A stretch of DNA of 64,000 bases from Zygnema cylindricum (Eukaryota; Streptophyta; Zygnematophyceae; Zygnematales; Zygnemataceae): positions 149,124-213,123 of the forward strand of contig JBBHKE010001269.1 in the NCBI GenBank assembly GCA_037447655.1, written 5' to 3'. Shown here one piece after another: positions 1-14,600 of the stretch (positions are counted from its first letter, which is position 1; each line of letters opens with the position of its first letter). A program made the position numbers and the translations under genes. Below the pieces are notes generated by a model, which was given only the letters and a program-made list of their open reading frames with translations, was not told the DNA's origin and searched no databases.

Positions 1-1996
1 CTTTCACCTTGTTTATCATTTTTGCTTACTTCCCTCCACGATGTATTATTGTTTTTGTTTCTCTGCTTGTTGTTTTCTATCAAATGTCCTTTGTATCAGT
101 TTCTATCACCTTCTTTTCCCTTTTTGTTGCTTCCATATGCATTTAGTTTTTCAGTTTTTCAATTGTGTCTTTATCTGTCGGTTTTTAAGTTCCGTTGCCT
201 TACAATTTTTGTCCCCATTAGAGTTTAAATTTAGTTATTGTATGGATGGGAAAAAATAAAATCACACATTTTCTCATACAATGTGCAAGAATATAGGTTT
301 ACAAACTTTGGAAGGCTCAGCTTTTGAAAAAAAAAGTAGAAAGTTCCAAAAGCGTTTAATCGATGTTAAGATGAAAAACAAAACTTATGCAGTGAGTTAA
401 ACCGAAAAAAATATAATAGTCACCATTATTGTTGTTTCTTAACTTTATCGTTACCAACTTATTGCAAATTTATGACACGGCAAAGTGTTTAACAATATAG
501 AACGAACCTAGAAAAATCAGAAAATTACATCCTTTTAAGCACTTAAAAATCTTAAATTTGCTTCCACTCGAAAAAAGGATTACGCACATCGTGTTTTTTT
601 TGAAAAAAATTGTCAGAATCTAAATCACATGAAACTACTACAAAAACTTTTAAGTCCACCTATTCAAAAAACGGTTGTTTTCCCTTGTAAAACCGACAAA
701 ACCTTTCTTTTACCAACTTACCACCACAATTTACTGGGGATTTTACCATAGAAGGCTTCGAAAGTCACACCATTTTCACTACATTTTTTTTGTGCGAAAT
801 ACACACTATTTCATGTATGGGGCCTTTCATCCTCTTGTGATATTTAATAACAACTTTGCCGGAAAAATGAAATAAAAAATTTAAAAAAATACAAAATGGA
901 GCGGCTTTCTCCTTTGACTTTCAGAATGGTGAGAGGTCTAACCTAACCACGCTAATTAAAGTGGTGAAGCTAAAACATCCACAGAAATTCTCATTCGGAG
1001 GTCAACCTATTAGAAATTCACAACAATTTTTGGCCTACCCACTAGATCCACACACCAAAAATCACTAAATTGACCAAAAACCGAAGTAAAAATCGATCTT
1101 AAAATTAGTAAACCCCACCCTAAAATTAGTAAAACCCCTGCTAAAAATTGGTATAATTCCCACTAAACATTTGTAAATCCCTCCCACTCCATAAAATTAG
1201 TAAACTGGGCGTTTTCAAGTTAGGAGAATCCATACAAATTATGGAAATCCACATTAATTAGGACAATCCACACTTATTAGGGAAACCCACACTAATTAGG
1301 GAAATCCACACTAAGTACAGTATTGAGTAAAAAATGGCCCTCTATTTGGAGGCGGTGAGGGTTCTGTGTCGCGGATCCGACAAAACGGAGACAACGGAAC
1401 GGAATCCGATGTGACGTGACGCCTCCTCGAGGTCCAAATCAAAGTAGTCGTGGTCAAAAGGTTCCGTCGCCTTCATGAGGGTGGGAGGGAGGGAGGGTAG
1501 CTTGGGTATTATTACCTATAATGGTTTTTTTTTTATTGTTTTGGAGTTATGAGTATCAAATGTCCTTAAAACGGATTAAGGAATATCAGATCAAAAGAAT
1601 TAACGTTGCTAGGTTTGAAACCCTAAAAAATGTTTTAAAAAAAGATGCATAGTGATTGTAACCAGATTGGAGTTAATTGTAGACAAAGGAGGAAGAACAA
1701 AAAACCGAACTGGTCGATAGGAGGGACCAAATAGAATGGAGGGACCAAATAAAATGGACAAATGGACAGGTGACGAGAAGGAAGAGCTGTACTTTAGCGA
1801 TGGAGCAGAGGAGAACAGGGGGACGAAGGGAAGAGGGGGACGTTTTAGTAAATTTGAAAAAATGCAGGTTTGTTTTCGCGCCTATGTTTGATGACGTCGA
1901 AGCGTGTGACGTGTCACGTGACACCTTCAATCGGAGTTACGTTCCAAAATTTTGGTGTGAACAAGACCCGTTTTCCGATGACTTTTAATCATCGGA
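1..1996. other. AT-rich upstream intergenic region
   Basis: No convincing coding sequence on either strand. Only short unrelated open frames occur and none resembles a known domain. The last part (about 1670-1990) is less AT-rich and directly precedes the first exon of the exostosin gene, so it probably contains its promoter and 5' leader, but no clear TATA box was identified. Confidence 0.6.
1090..1318. repeat. degenerate short tandem repeats
   Basis: A run of imperfect units, first of the form AAAATTAGTAAACCCC, then from about 1222 a unit of about 19 bp containing CCACACTAATTAGGGAAA. The copies differ by several bases. No coding potential. Confidence 0.6.
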
Positions 1997-2685
1997 ATGG
2001 GCAAAAAGTTACAAATGCTCCGGTGGGTATACGCTATGAGACCCTGCCACATGGCGCGGTCCGGACGCCTCTACTGGGCGGTCGCCTGCCTCTCCCTCTT
2101 TACACTCGCTGCGTTCGCCTATTTGTACTTCTGGCGGACCTCCCTCACTATTCTGGCAGATATTTACGCGCCAAACCTTCAGCAAGATGAGGCAATGTCG
2201 ATGCCTCTACAAACCGCGGGAACTGGAGTGCCTATTCTGGAGACGAAGTGTACGGAAGGATGCTGGGAAGGCGGGCACGGCACGTGTGACGAGGAAAACG
2301 GACATTGCAACTGCATCAGTGGATTCACTGGTCCTACATGTGCTGACTTGGCAATGCCCGCCTGCCACATGGCACCTGGATACGTGGCAGTCTGTCCCGC
2401 GGCGTCGTCTTGTGCCTGCAGTCTGGAATGCGACAAGTACCGCCTTCCGTACAGCGCCGTGTGTTTCGACGAGAGAACCGAGGACGGGAAGACCGAGTCG
2501 GATGTCACGAAGCTGTACGGACGGCCTCAGGTTCGGATTCACACGGACGGTCGCGGCAAGGAAACGCGAGAGCGGGAGATTGTAAACGGAACGGAGCGCA
2601 TGGAGAGGCCGTACACCAATCCGACGGAGTGTCCACACATGTGTCACGGCCGCGGACTTTGTTTGGCGGAAAGTCACACGTGCCA
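1997..2685 (+). CDS. exon 1: membrane anchor + module 1 EGF/Cys-rich region
   Basis: Starts at an ATG with G at -3 and +4. A basic N terminus is followed by one hydrophobic helix (residues about 25-46) and no signal-peptide cleavage pattern, giving a type II Golgi-type topology. A short stem leads to a Cys-rich EGF-like segment (CTEGCWEGGHGTC, then CNCISGFTGPTC). Next comes a conserved block with SCACSLEC and VCFDERTEDG that recurs in modules 2 and 3. The exon ends in a second EGF-like start (CPHMCHGRGLC). The donor GTAAGA at 2686 leaves phase 2, and the codon is completed by exon 2. Confidence 0.82.
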
Positions 2686-5600
2686 GTAAGAGCTTCCATA
2701 TTTCTAAACTGTATATGATACTGGAAATCCTTCAACATGATTTTAGGTTGAAACGCAAAAACTGTATTTGATCGATGTGCGAAAAAGAACAAAGTTGACA
2801 AAGTTTGACGATTTGATTGTGAAATGGAATGAGGTTGATTCTGGAAAAGAGTCTCTTACTTATCCATTTCTTGAAAAGGTATCCTTTTTATCAAAATTAT
2901 CAAAAGGTATCATTTTTATCGAAAGGTATCCTTTTTATCAAAAGGTATTAATTTTTTTGAAAGGTAAGCACTTTCTTTAAAGGTATCCATTTTTTTAAAA
3001 GGTGTACATTATTCATCCAAAGGTAACCAATGGGGGAATGGAGGTAAAAGTAGCCAGAAAAACACTCCTGTCTTGTCTCTTTTTTTCCATCTTTTCCCCT
3101 GTAATTCTAAGTAACCATAGGTAGCCAATTGGAAGGGGGGAGTGGGGGCTAAGGTATAATCAAACATCAAACATTTATCATCCTTCAAACAATTATCCTG
3201 ACAAAATCTGACGGTTGATGTTGAAAAGTCTTTCGAATTGCATTTCAATTTGGATGTTTGTCAAGCATCAGGCATCGCCATTTATGCAAACTTCATGACT
3301 GCCAAATTTTGGCAATGCATTGCCATACATGACTCGTGACATGCCGATGTTGGGCGCCAAAAAAAGTCGCTATTGCAAAAGCAAGATTTGCCTACCAAGT
3401 ACACTTTACTTCGCTATTGGCGGCGTGCAAAATGGTTACTTGAAAAGTGTTTGTGGTCATCATCGTCAGTTTATAATTTCAGTTACAATGGCTAAACGTT
3501 TGACTGAATACGGCAATCTAAAGGTAAGATTGTTGGCCATTGATTGCCCAAGTCTGATAAAAAGTTCAGCAAACAGTGCTAGACTTACCACGAAAGCTGA
3601 CTGTTTTGTTAGCACTAATAGCGATCCACACTTTTCGTGGAGTAAAAACCGAATGTGAAATGTACAATTCCACAACCAAAATTGTGTCTTCATGGTGTCT
3701 AATTTATTTGAAGTACTTTTAGCTTGCGCATGAATTGGTGTGAGGCACATGTTATTTGGGTGGCTGCATAGCAAAACTGTTATGTTAGCATCTTCAGCAA
3801 GCAGACAAATATCTTCAGAAATTCACTAAAATAGTGGTACGCACTAGGCTATGTCTCGGTGACGTCCTTTTGTTGTTGAAGAGTATTTTTTGAATCTTCT
3901 CTCGTGAAAGAAATTTTCCAATGGAGAATTTTCTTACTAGGATAAACAAGCTAAGTTGTCTTCTTTACGCCGTCCAAAAGCTTTTTGTATGCTTGGCAAA
4001 GCAGAGGATGGAGACGAAAGAAAGACATTGCAGGCTTAGGTTACCCAAACTTCTCGTGTTTGCTTGAACAGGTGTGCACCAGAATGGAGAGGCGATTCTT
4101 GCGAAGTTGAATCCCGTCCAGTCTTGTTTCGTTGCCTAAGTAATTGCAGCGACCATGGAGACTGTGTAGGATTCGTGTGTCGATGTCATCGAGGTTACTT
4201 TGGGGCTGATTGTTCTCTTTTCAAGGGTCCGGATGGTTTAACAGAGTAAGTCCTTTTCCACCTGGTATCATCATTGTAAATATGCGAACAAAACAAATCA
4301 AGTAAACAGAAATTACATTGAATGTTCATGATAAAGTTTGTGAATATCACAATCATTCTTCTTTGGCGGGCTTTAAGGCATTATAATATCATCTTGATAA
4401 AGCATCTTGAAGGTGGTCATGCAGGCGGATGTTTAGCTTTGATGTTTCAGGCAATTTTGTTCAGAGAGGAAAGCTAGTCACTGTAACATTATGTACATTG
4501 ACGTTAAATGCTTATCTCACAAATAGTCCAGTACATATATATTTTTGGGAAATAAATGTCCGATCTCTGATCCGAGATAGATGCCTTCATAATCCTACAG
4601 AAGTAGTACAAATAACCCTAAAATTACTTCTAGTCATTACAAATATGGACCATTGTGAACTTGTTATGGAAGCTTGTGTGCACGCAGAATGGAAGTTTGC
4701 TTTCGCACCCTTCTTGATTCTACCTTCGGTTACAACATGTCAATACCCTGTCATATTGTAGGAATCCCTTGTCCTACTGTGATACAACTCATTTTTAATG
4801 CTCTATATATCTGAACAAATGCCTAAACTTTTCTTTGTTTTGTATTTTCATTGAAGAGACGTTGTTAAAATAACACGTCCACAAAGCATAAATGTGAAAA
4901 GATATCCAAATTAAACAATTAAAAAGTTTATAATCAAGCCTGTTAGTCATAATTATCCTTTAATCTTAAAATTAGTGCTTGAACAAATTGCCACGATTGA
5001 GCCACACTGTATCATGCAAAATACTTATGCGAATGAGATTCATAGAAATCGAGTTTCCATGACATCTCAGCAAATTGGTCACTCAAATTTGGCACCCAGC
5101 AAAACAACAAAAATTAGCACGGATATCTACTCTCGCTGCTTTGTATACTGCATTTTTGAGCAATGCATTTTCGTTTTAGTATGGTATGCATTACTATGTG
5201 TTTTGTTCAAACAGTTTTTCTTTTGGTTTTCCTGTTCAAATACTTGATTGTTACTGTGTGTTGCGTGTAATTTCTGTTTCAGTTTGATCGAGAGGTGAAG
5301 TCGTGTGAAGGTCCTTCCATACAAAACTGGAATCATTTGTCGTGTTATCGACCTTGTGTGACTTTACTGTGGATGGTTATTGAAATAAGTTGTAAGGGTG
5401 CAATATCCTTACATCTGTGAAACATAAAGGTTTCCAAGCTGTGCATTGTTTGTATGCATTGTCTCCTTAGAGGTGACACTTGTCCTTACTGGTAACTTAC
5501 GCAGAAGAATCTCTAGCCCACCATATCTCTGGTCGGATATCATGCTCTCCTCCTACGAAGGGAGTCGCGTATTCAAGCCACAAATATACGTGTATGAACT

Positions 5601-8600
5601 GCCAGGAGAATTCAACACGTGGCAGTTTGCCCATTCGCCTTACTTAGATTGGCCGGAGGAACTCTTATTTATGGAGCGAATGTTGGCGAGTCCATATCGT
5701 ACTCTGAAAGGAGAGGAGGCTGATTATTTTTATGTGCCCCTTATTCTAAGGTAGGACCTCAGGATGCCATCAGGTGAATGTTGTTGCCGTTTTGATAGCA
5801 GATATGGGGAAAAATGTGAGCGCTTACAACATAAATCTATAGTTTGTAAGGGCTATGGAATTATACTGTGACTGGATGATCCTGAAGAGGAGAGGAAGCA
5901 GCTGCTTGGGTATCATAAACTGGGTTCTAATAAAATTTCACATGTGAAAGAATAGCGTAACAGACTATGTACCATCGAACTCCATCTGTTTCCGTTTATG
6001 TCTCTCAGCTTGACTTTTCTTGACTGTTCTTGACTCCGCTTAAGATGTCCACCTTGGCAGAAACCCGAAAGGTAAGAAGGAAGCGCTGTTGAAATGGGCC
6101 ATTGAGTATATCAGTTCCATGTGGCCGTACTACATCCGGTTTAACGGTGCGGACCACATTTTTTTGGCTGAAAGAGAATGGGCAGAGTGTGGAATTTCTC
6201 GCGATACGAAGGTAGACTCCTTATTAACCAGGAGCATAACCATTACTTTGAGGGGGAGAATGAAGAACAAAAACACGCCTGAGGAGATGGGGATGCAGCC
6301 ATGCTTCATAAAAGGCCAGGATATAGTTATGCCTCCAATTCTTGATCCAGAATTATATTCCTTCTCACCATGGATTACAGGAGAATCTGGGCAAATTTCT
6401 TCCCGGACTATCCTCTTATATCATAGAGGGAGAAGAGGCAGGGAACCCGGCAGTTCTGAGCCGTTCACATGGAGTATGAAAGTCCACGAGAGAATGTTTG
6501 AGCTGTATGATGGAAAAGAAAATGAGACGGGAATACGGGTAACTGAAGAAACAGAGGCACATGGAAACGATCATCTGAAGGAAATGTCAAAATCTATATT
6601 CTGTTTGATACCAGGTGGATGGAACTGGGAGATTCAGACGACAGAGGCGGCTTCCTTGGGCTGCATTCCAGTAGTGATCGAGGTCTGCTGAAAAAAAAAC
6701 AAGCATGAGATTTTCAAATTTACAAATAATGTTAAGCACATGAAAGTGACATGAAACTTTGAGTCAGCAATGATAAATTTCATGATCATGCAACTGGGGA
6801 AGTGATCATCTGCAGGATCTTGTGGAATATGACCGTGTAAAATTTTAGTTTCTGCAACATGTCTACGAAACTGATGTGAACTCTCACATTGTAAACATGC
6901 TAGGGATTTGTCTCAATTATGTGAAGTAGTCAAACACAGGATAGTAATGCCCAGACATTTTGTAACACAAAAAATTCAAGCACCTATTCTAAACTGATGT
7001 AAAGATTAAAAGGTACTTTTAAAAGTTTGCTTGTCTCACACAGTCTTTTTCTCATGTCTGACGCAGCCAGGACTTGTGCAGCCATTTGAGGGCGATCTTC
7101 TTCACTGGTCATAGCTCTCCATACAACTTGAACTTGATGATTTACCGCGAATTGCAGATATTTTGAATCGTATTCCTGCGATCAAGGCTGAGAAAAAGCG
7201 TGAATATCTGTCCAAAATATGGATGCATTTTGTTTGGTCCTCTCCTCAGTATAATCCTTTTGCCAAGCTGGCTAAAGTTGTGCAGAGGAAATGGGTACCG
7301 CTTCTTACAGACAATGATGCTCATGCTACTCTCATGTCAATTCTTGCTCGACGATTAAAAAACAAACGTTCAAAAAAGAAGATAAAGAACCAAAGTAATA
7401 TATGCCAGGAAGGGTGTGTCCATGGATTTTGTAACAAGGAACTGGGCGTCTGTCAATGTTTGGGAGGGTACAAAGGGCCAATGTGCGCAGAACTAGCCAT
7501 GCCTTTCTGCCATTTAAGTAAAGGTCACCACACTCCCTGTCATTTGCCGACATCATGTGCCTGTGTGGCAGAATGTGAGGCTTACCATTTTCCACATGAG
7601 GACGTTTGCTTTGACGAGCAGCGAGCAGATGGCAGCATAGAAACAGACGTGCAACAGTTGTATAAAGGACCACAGGCAAGAATCAAATTTGACGAAAATG
7701 GCCAGGAAGTAGAACGTATGTCGATCGTCAATGAGGGCTTCAAATTGCAGTCAAAAGACTGTAAAGGAAACTGTTCTCAGCAGGAGACAGGATGGTGCAC
7801 GTAAGTTGTTCCTTTGCTTTTTTTTTACATTTTGTTGGGGCTAGTCAGTTAAGTCTATTGGTAATTTCTAATAGGTTTGCATATGCATTTGGCAACTGGT
7901 GATTTCTTTTTTCAATGCATTGAACTGTGATGTTAAAGTGTTAAAAAAATGAATGACTGGTGCTTTATAGGACAAACGCTAACACTCGAGAGTGTTAACT
8001 CATTGAATGTGACAAATGCGACAGGTGTATGTGGAATCATGGAAGAGAGGATTTTGTGAACTCTGGTTCTATGTCAACGCCAAGTGTCGACTCTTGTTCA
8101 AAAATGGGTGATTGCCGTCCAGGATTCATCAACACTGGATGTTCGATGCAGTTGGGTGATCAACAAAGCTTGAAGTACGTCGTTCTTACGTTCTCCCTGA
8201 GTAAAAGAAAGTTGGTTGAAAAGATTAGGTGGCTCTACTGCGTAATCTGATGCTCTTAAAATCCCTCACAAAATGCAAATGACATTCACATTTTTACCTT
8301 TACAAAATATCCGCTCGGTATGAGTTGCGTGTCCACAAAAGTTGGGTTTCCTTTAAATATCTGCCGCTGTTTGTGAGTGGTCAAGTTTTGCAAATATTTA
8401 GTTTCTCGTTTTTTACATCTGAGTTCGTAGAGTGTGTACCAGCCGGCTAAACGTTGTTAAATTGCTATCTTAACCTTGTACAAAACACCCTTTGTTGGAC
8501 TCCATTTTGACTCGGTTAGACTCCATTTGACTCTTTTCGACTCCATTCAACTCCATTGGACTTCGTTGGATGCCATTTGGTTCCATTTCACTCCATTTGA

Positions 8601-11600
8601 CTCCATTTGACCAATCGACTTTAATTTGACTCGATTTGGCTCCATTTGAATCCATTTGACCCCATTTGCTTCCATTGCCTCCGTTTGCCTCCATTTGAGT
8701 CCATTTGACTCTATTTGATAAGTGATCCCATTCGACTCCATTCAGCTTAATTTAACTCCATTCAATTCCATATTACTCCTTTCGACTCCAATCAACTCCA
8801 TTTAGATGCATTCGCTCCATTCAACTCCATTTAGCTGCATTCGACTCCATTCAACTCCATTTAGCTGCATTCGAAGCCTTTCTTTTTCATGTTCTTCCAC
8901 TGAAGTACCAACATTTGTTTGTATGTCCTGTCTGGTTGACAGCTGCCATATCGGAAACACAGAGTTTGCTGATTTTCGAGGATCGACAGTTGTCCCATTT
9001 TTGTGCTTCAACAATTGCAGTGGCCATGGGAAGTGCTTTTCTGGAACTTGCAAATGCGATGAAGGGTATTTTGGGATTGATTGCTCATCATATCTCGACA
9101 AAGACAAACGCCCCAGGTGTGTTAACATGGAGTTGTTAGCGTCACTGCTGCAGTGAGAGCATTTTAATTGTTTTCAAATTGCAAAATTCTGGAACCGGTG
9201 TTGCTCAGTGTCTTTATTATTCAAGCCGAAATAATGACAAATAGACAGGTTCATGGGTGAGAAATGATTTGCAAGTTTGCAACCACCTGAGGCATCCCCT
9301 ATTGTTCGCAATATTGAAAACACAGCTTTTGTCCATAATGGAGTTTCACATGACCTGGATAACTTTCCATTATATTTTTTTGTGTTCCTATCATACATCT
9401 GCTAACTCTCTGAATGTAACCGTGAATAAACCCCAAGCATAGTGGCTGACATCTGGAACCATCTTGTATATTATTTACGCATCAAGTTGGGAGGAAAGTC
9501 GGTAAGTTTTGCTTTTTTTTTTTTTCAGGTTAATTGAGTGACCGCCCTTACCATGGGTAAATGCCTTACAACCTTCCCCTTCAGAAGACGTGTTCTATCC
9601 AAAAATTTATGTGTATGATATTCCACAGTATTTCAATACTTGGCAATTCCAACACTCGCTGACAATGGATTGGTTGGAACAGTTTTACTTCATAGAACGC
9701 CTTCTGGCCAGTGGGTACCGAACCTCGGATCCAGAAGAAGCTCATTTCTTCTTCATTCCACTTATTCACAGGTAAGAGAAACTCGAGGGCTTTTGAATCA
9801 CGATTAACCGTAGTCGATTTTGGCTTTCAATGTGGGTTTTTTTCAGTGTATGTTTCCTTGTAGGCGTCGAGAAGTTTATTTATTTTAAATTTTGTCTCCT
9901 TTCAGAAATCGAGGGGGCAGCGCAAAATCTGCACTTGTAGCTGCTATGGAATATGTGAAAGGAACTTGGCCCAAATTTTGGGAACGACATGAGGGAAGGG
10001 ACCACATCATTGTGGAGAATGGAGATTGGGGAGCCTGTGAAGTTGGAGAATATGGATTTTCTGAGCCACTTTTGGATAAAGTGATTGTACTGACACTGTG
10101 GGGCCACCTTCATAATATGAAGCTTCAAGAGGATAGACCATGTTTCAAGCCTGGAAAAGATATTGTAATTCCCCCAGTAATGAGGGAAGATTTGTATAAA
10201 CATGTGCCTTACTTACAAGAGACCGAGGACGTAGAGAGACGGAAATGGTTACTCTATTTCAAGGGCTCAGATGGAATGGGAGCTGGTCCCTTTGGCCCTT
10301 ATAAGTTGAGCTTTGGAGTGCGACAAACATTGTTCCGACTTTACCGTGGCCGTGAGAATGAGACTGGCATTTACTTGGAAACCACTGGGGGAATCCTGGA
10401 TATTGATGATAGTTTTCTCCAAATGAGACATTCAACTTTTTGCCTCGCCCCAAGTGGATGGGGATGGAGTGAGCATGCTACACAAGCAGTCATTCTGGGT
10501 TGTATCCCTGTTATCATGCAGGTGAGCCCGGTTATGGTTCTGAAGTCATTGAAGATTGTTTTATTTTACGATGTGAAACTCATTTTAAGGGAGGGTCAAA
10601 ATGGGCACAATGAGAGAGAGAGAGTGAGAGGGAGAGACAGAGGAAATGAAAAATTAAACAATGGTCTTTAGGAACAGAGGTGTTTAACATCTTCTATGTC
10701 ACCTAGGCAAGCATAGAGTGACTGCGCTTTCCTGGAAGAGTGAGATAATGTCATAATAAGTCAGAGGTGGCTTCTTAGCCCGTGTTGTCTTTTGAAATTC
10801 GACAACATGATCTAATTATCCATTTCAAATGTCTCCTTCAAGGTTAACATGGTAAATGTCACGCATCAAGCATCGAATGTCAACGTTAAACACCTAACTT
10901 TTAGTGCCCACTTTTTCGTGATTTCGGTATTTGGTAATGTCAAGGAATTTAAAAATCGATAATTTGCCGCTAACTTTTGACTCCTCGGTAATTGACGATA
11001 AATGAAGGATAAGTTTACGGTCCTGGTACAAACCTGGCAAAATATTGACCGATCGCTTGATGGGACGAAAATCTTGTGTAAAAAATTCGAAAAACAAAAA
11101 TCAGGGTACAAAGTCAAACATTTTCATACGGCCATTCATTAGGGTACCGTACAATGTAACGTACAGTAATGAGTTTTATTTTCAGCATTGACGGATTACT
11201 AAACAAATCGTTTTAGTACTGAATACTGATGATATAGCATGACGATAAGAGCTGTTGGTCCGAAATTACATACAGATTATTGGCAAATCCTACTCGATGT
11301 ACAACACTAGATGTCAGTTAAACACTAATATCCACTATCATGCCAGTCGATGCCTTCCAGAATAAAAATGTTAAATGTCCTATGTCAGCAAGAATGTCAA
11401 CACAAAATCTCAAATGCTTATTTTTTGGTCATTATCGAATTCCTTCAGTCTGTTTCATTGTCAATAACCATATCAATGCCACTTGTCAAATGTCAAGTTT
11501 ATCCCGTTATTGACTTTGGGGGGAGAGGGAGGGACAGCCTTCAGTTGTCCAGCCCTTTGAGGGTGACCTGGACTGGAAGGACTTCGCAGTGATTCTCCAG

Positions 11601-14600
11601 CCAGAGGATTTGCCTCGTATCGAGTCAATTTTGCAAGCAATTCCAATGAAGACCATTGCAGAAATACAAGCAGCATGTGCTAAAATATGGACCAGATTTG
11701 TGTGGACTAGCCCTTCTCTGAATCCTCTAAAAACTTACCCTGAAAGTGTTCAAAAATCTTGGGCACCCAAATTGGCAACAGAGGATGTGGTGACGTCAGT
11801 GATGGAGATTCTTGGGAATCGTTTGAGACAGAGAGACACTGCATCTCTCTGGGTGAAAAAAGCCTCTTTGAAGAAGCAGGAGCAGTATATGTATGCAATC
11901 AATTTGCCTCGCAGATTTAGGAAGGCGACTCGGGAAGTTGTGAATGAATTGCACACAACTTGTCCTGCCGGATGCTTGGACCATGGAACTTGTAATGAAG
12001 AAACAGGTCTATGTGAATGTAAAGGAAGTTACATTGGTCCGACATGTGAAGATTTGGCGTTTCCTGCCTGCTACCTGGCACCTGGATATTACACTCCTTG
12101 TGGCTTTAAAACCTCCTGTGCTTGTAAACTGCAGTGTGACAGTTACCGGTTTGGAACGGATGGACTTTGCTTTGATGAAAATCGACACAATGGAACCGTT
12201 GAGACCGACATCCGCAAACTGTTGAATGGTCCAGAAGTGTTCCTCAATACGGATAACTTGGGACATGAACTTGGACCAAGAATGAAGGTTCCGGAGAATG
12301 AATGGCGGCATGAATGGACAAGTCCCTTTGACTGTCCATTGAACTGTTCAGGCCGTGGCGCGTGCTCCGCTAAGGATAAAATTTGCCAGTAAGAAAGGGC
12401 TGGGACTTCATGAAATTGGTTTGCATCCATGGACTGAGCAGTTGTTAAGAGGTAGGAAGATTTTATGTGAGGTGTCTCTGCTCTCTGGCAGTATCCTCTT
12501 GACTAATCATTTTCTTATCGAAAAACAAAGCTCCCAGGTCCTGGGTGATGATCTGTTGGTCTCTTGTATCTCTCTCTATCATTCTCTATCCCTTCCCTCC
12601 ATCTCTCCTTCTCTCCCTCTCTCTCTCTCCCTCTCTCCCTCTCTCTCTCTCCCTCTCTCCCTCCTTCAAAGCAAGTATATATCTCTGTCCCACGAGAGAG
12701 AGCGAGATTTTTTTTTAAGTTTTCCTCGAAACTGTAACATCCCTTGTAAGATCTCTTCTTGTGAGAAGTCGAAAGTAACCTTCTCTGGCTCTCTGTCAGG
12801 TGTACGTGGGCTTATAACAGCTACGGATGCAGCCAAGTCGGAAACGTTCCATTTAACTGTTACAATGACTGCAACGGCCGAGGAGAATGTATCTGCAAAT
12901 GCAACAAGGGATTCTTCGGACTCGACTGTGCTCTCTCCATTGGACCTAGTGGCCAGACAGAGTAAGATCCTGTTCCAGGTATTGTTTCTTTTTTTTCTTT
13001 TCTAACTTGTGTGGGAGAATTAGACTTATGTGCAAAATTTCTCAAATCAGGCTGCGGTACAAATGAATGACGTATATGCTTCCCAATCCAATTTCTACAT
13101 AGTCTTAAACCCCCTCTAACGAGTCAGCAGCTTATTCCATGAGGGATGTACGGATCTCTGATAGTCAAACTCTTTATATAGCTTTATTCATGAATCGCTT
13201 TAAGATCTAAGAAATTGAGGAATCTGGGTTTTCCACCAGTTTGTGCACCTTTATTTTGTATCTTTCAATCAATCACTGTTGCTTATCAGGGAGGATTTTG
13301 GGTATACGGTTTTTAACCATGTGGGAGTAGTCATATACCAAGTTCATATATTATCGCAATGTATTGAAATTGCTTGTCATATCGACAAAGAAAAAAAAAA
13401 TTCTAAAACATGGCTTCGGCCCCGTCCTTCACGAAACGGAAACGTTAAAGGTCAAAGGTCGCGGTGTAAAATGAGCGATGTCACTGTAGGGGAAACAACT
13501 GAAGGGGAAACAAGAAAGCACTACACGGGATGGACCTATTGAGATGTAACTCCTATTTGTTAGTAGTGCTTGTTGTGAGAGGATGTGAATTTTATGCAAG
13601 TCCTAGGCTTAACTATTAACCATAATAATGTGGCAGGGTAAACTTGAAAGTGAAATCTGAATTGCAAAAATCGCGATGGTAAAACCATGTGTATAAAAGG
13701 GGTAAAACTGGAAAAACATTTAAAGACAACAAGAGTCACAAGAAAGTAAGCTACGTCTAAAAAGTGAAACCAAACAAAACTGACTGTTCACAGTTTACTA
13801 TAGCACGTGGCATGGACAGTTTACTTTAGCACGTGGCATGGACAGTTTACTTTAGCACGTGGCATAGACACCCCAGTTGTAACTTAAAGCTTCGGACACA
13901 AAACAGTTGGAATATCGAAGCCCGGTGAGATCTCCGAATGGGTGGAAGAGATCGAGGGGTAACAGTAGATTCCGGACATGTCGGAATGAATGCGTATGGC
14001 AAACGCGAGATCGCCGCGGGATCGTTCACATTGGACGGACACAACAGTGTCCGTTGACTTTTTTCTGGAACCGTTTTGACCCGGCAAGTTTGTTGAGACA
14101 AAAAGCCGAGCGTTGGTGAACAATTTTGAAAGTCGGTTCAGACGGAGTTAACTACACCGCGAATTAGAGTAAAAAAAGTAAAAAAAATAATTAGAGTTAT
14201 TTACTCTAATTTGTGTGATAGAACTTTTTCAAAACGGAATTTTACTCTAATTTATCAATAACTCTAATTTGGGCGTAAATTTGTGCGCTGAATATATCCA
14301 CTGTAAATTATGTACAAGTACAGAATCTGACAAAACGTACAGTTTCAGGTCATTATGACGTTTGCATTACGCGGTTTGTTAAAACGCAGTTACATGAAAA
14401 CGGCCTGTACTAAATCATTATTTGTACTTTTTTACTTAATAAAGTACAATTTTGCACGGTCAGACACCGACCGTACGCCACACTACTTAAAACGGCACTG
14501 TATTATAGTTATTAACGCTCATTCAAAAAGTACCTTAAATAACGTAAAGAATAATTTAGAATAATGTACTCTATTTATAGTGATAGAGTCAAAATTTGGG

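Noticed and set aside
8497-8880. Repeats resembling a CRISPR array
   Set aside because: Units are about 10 bp, contiguous and degenerate with no spacers, in a eukaryotic intron.
12355-13005. 216-codon open frame on plus
   Set aside because: It runs from the end of exon 10 through a CT microsatellite and only overlaps exon 11 in the wrong frame; it is a low-complexity artefact.
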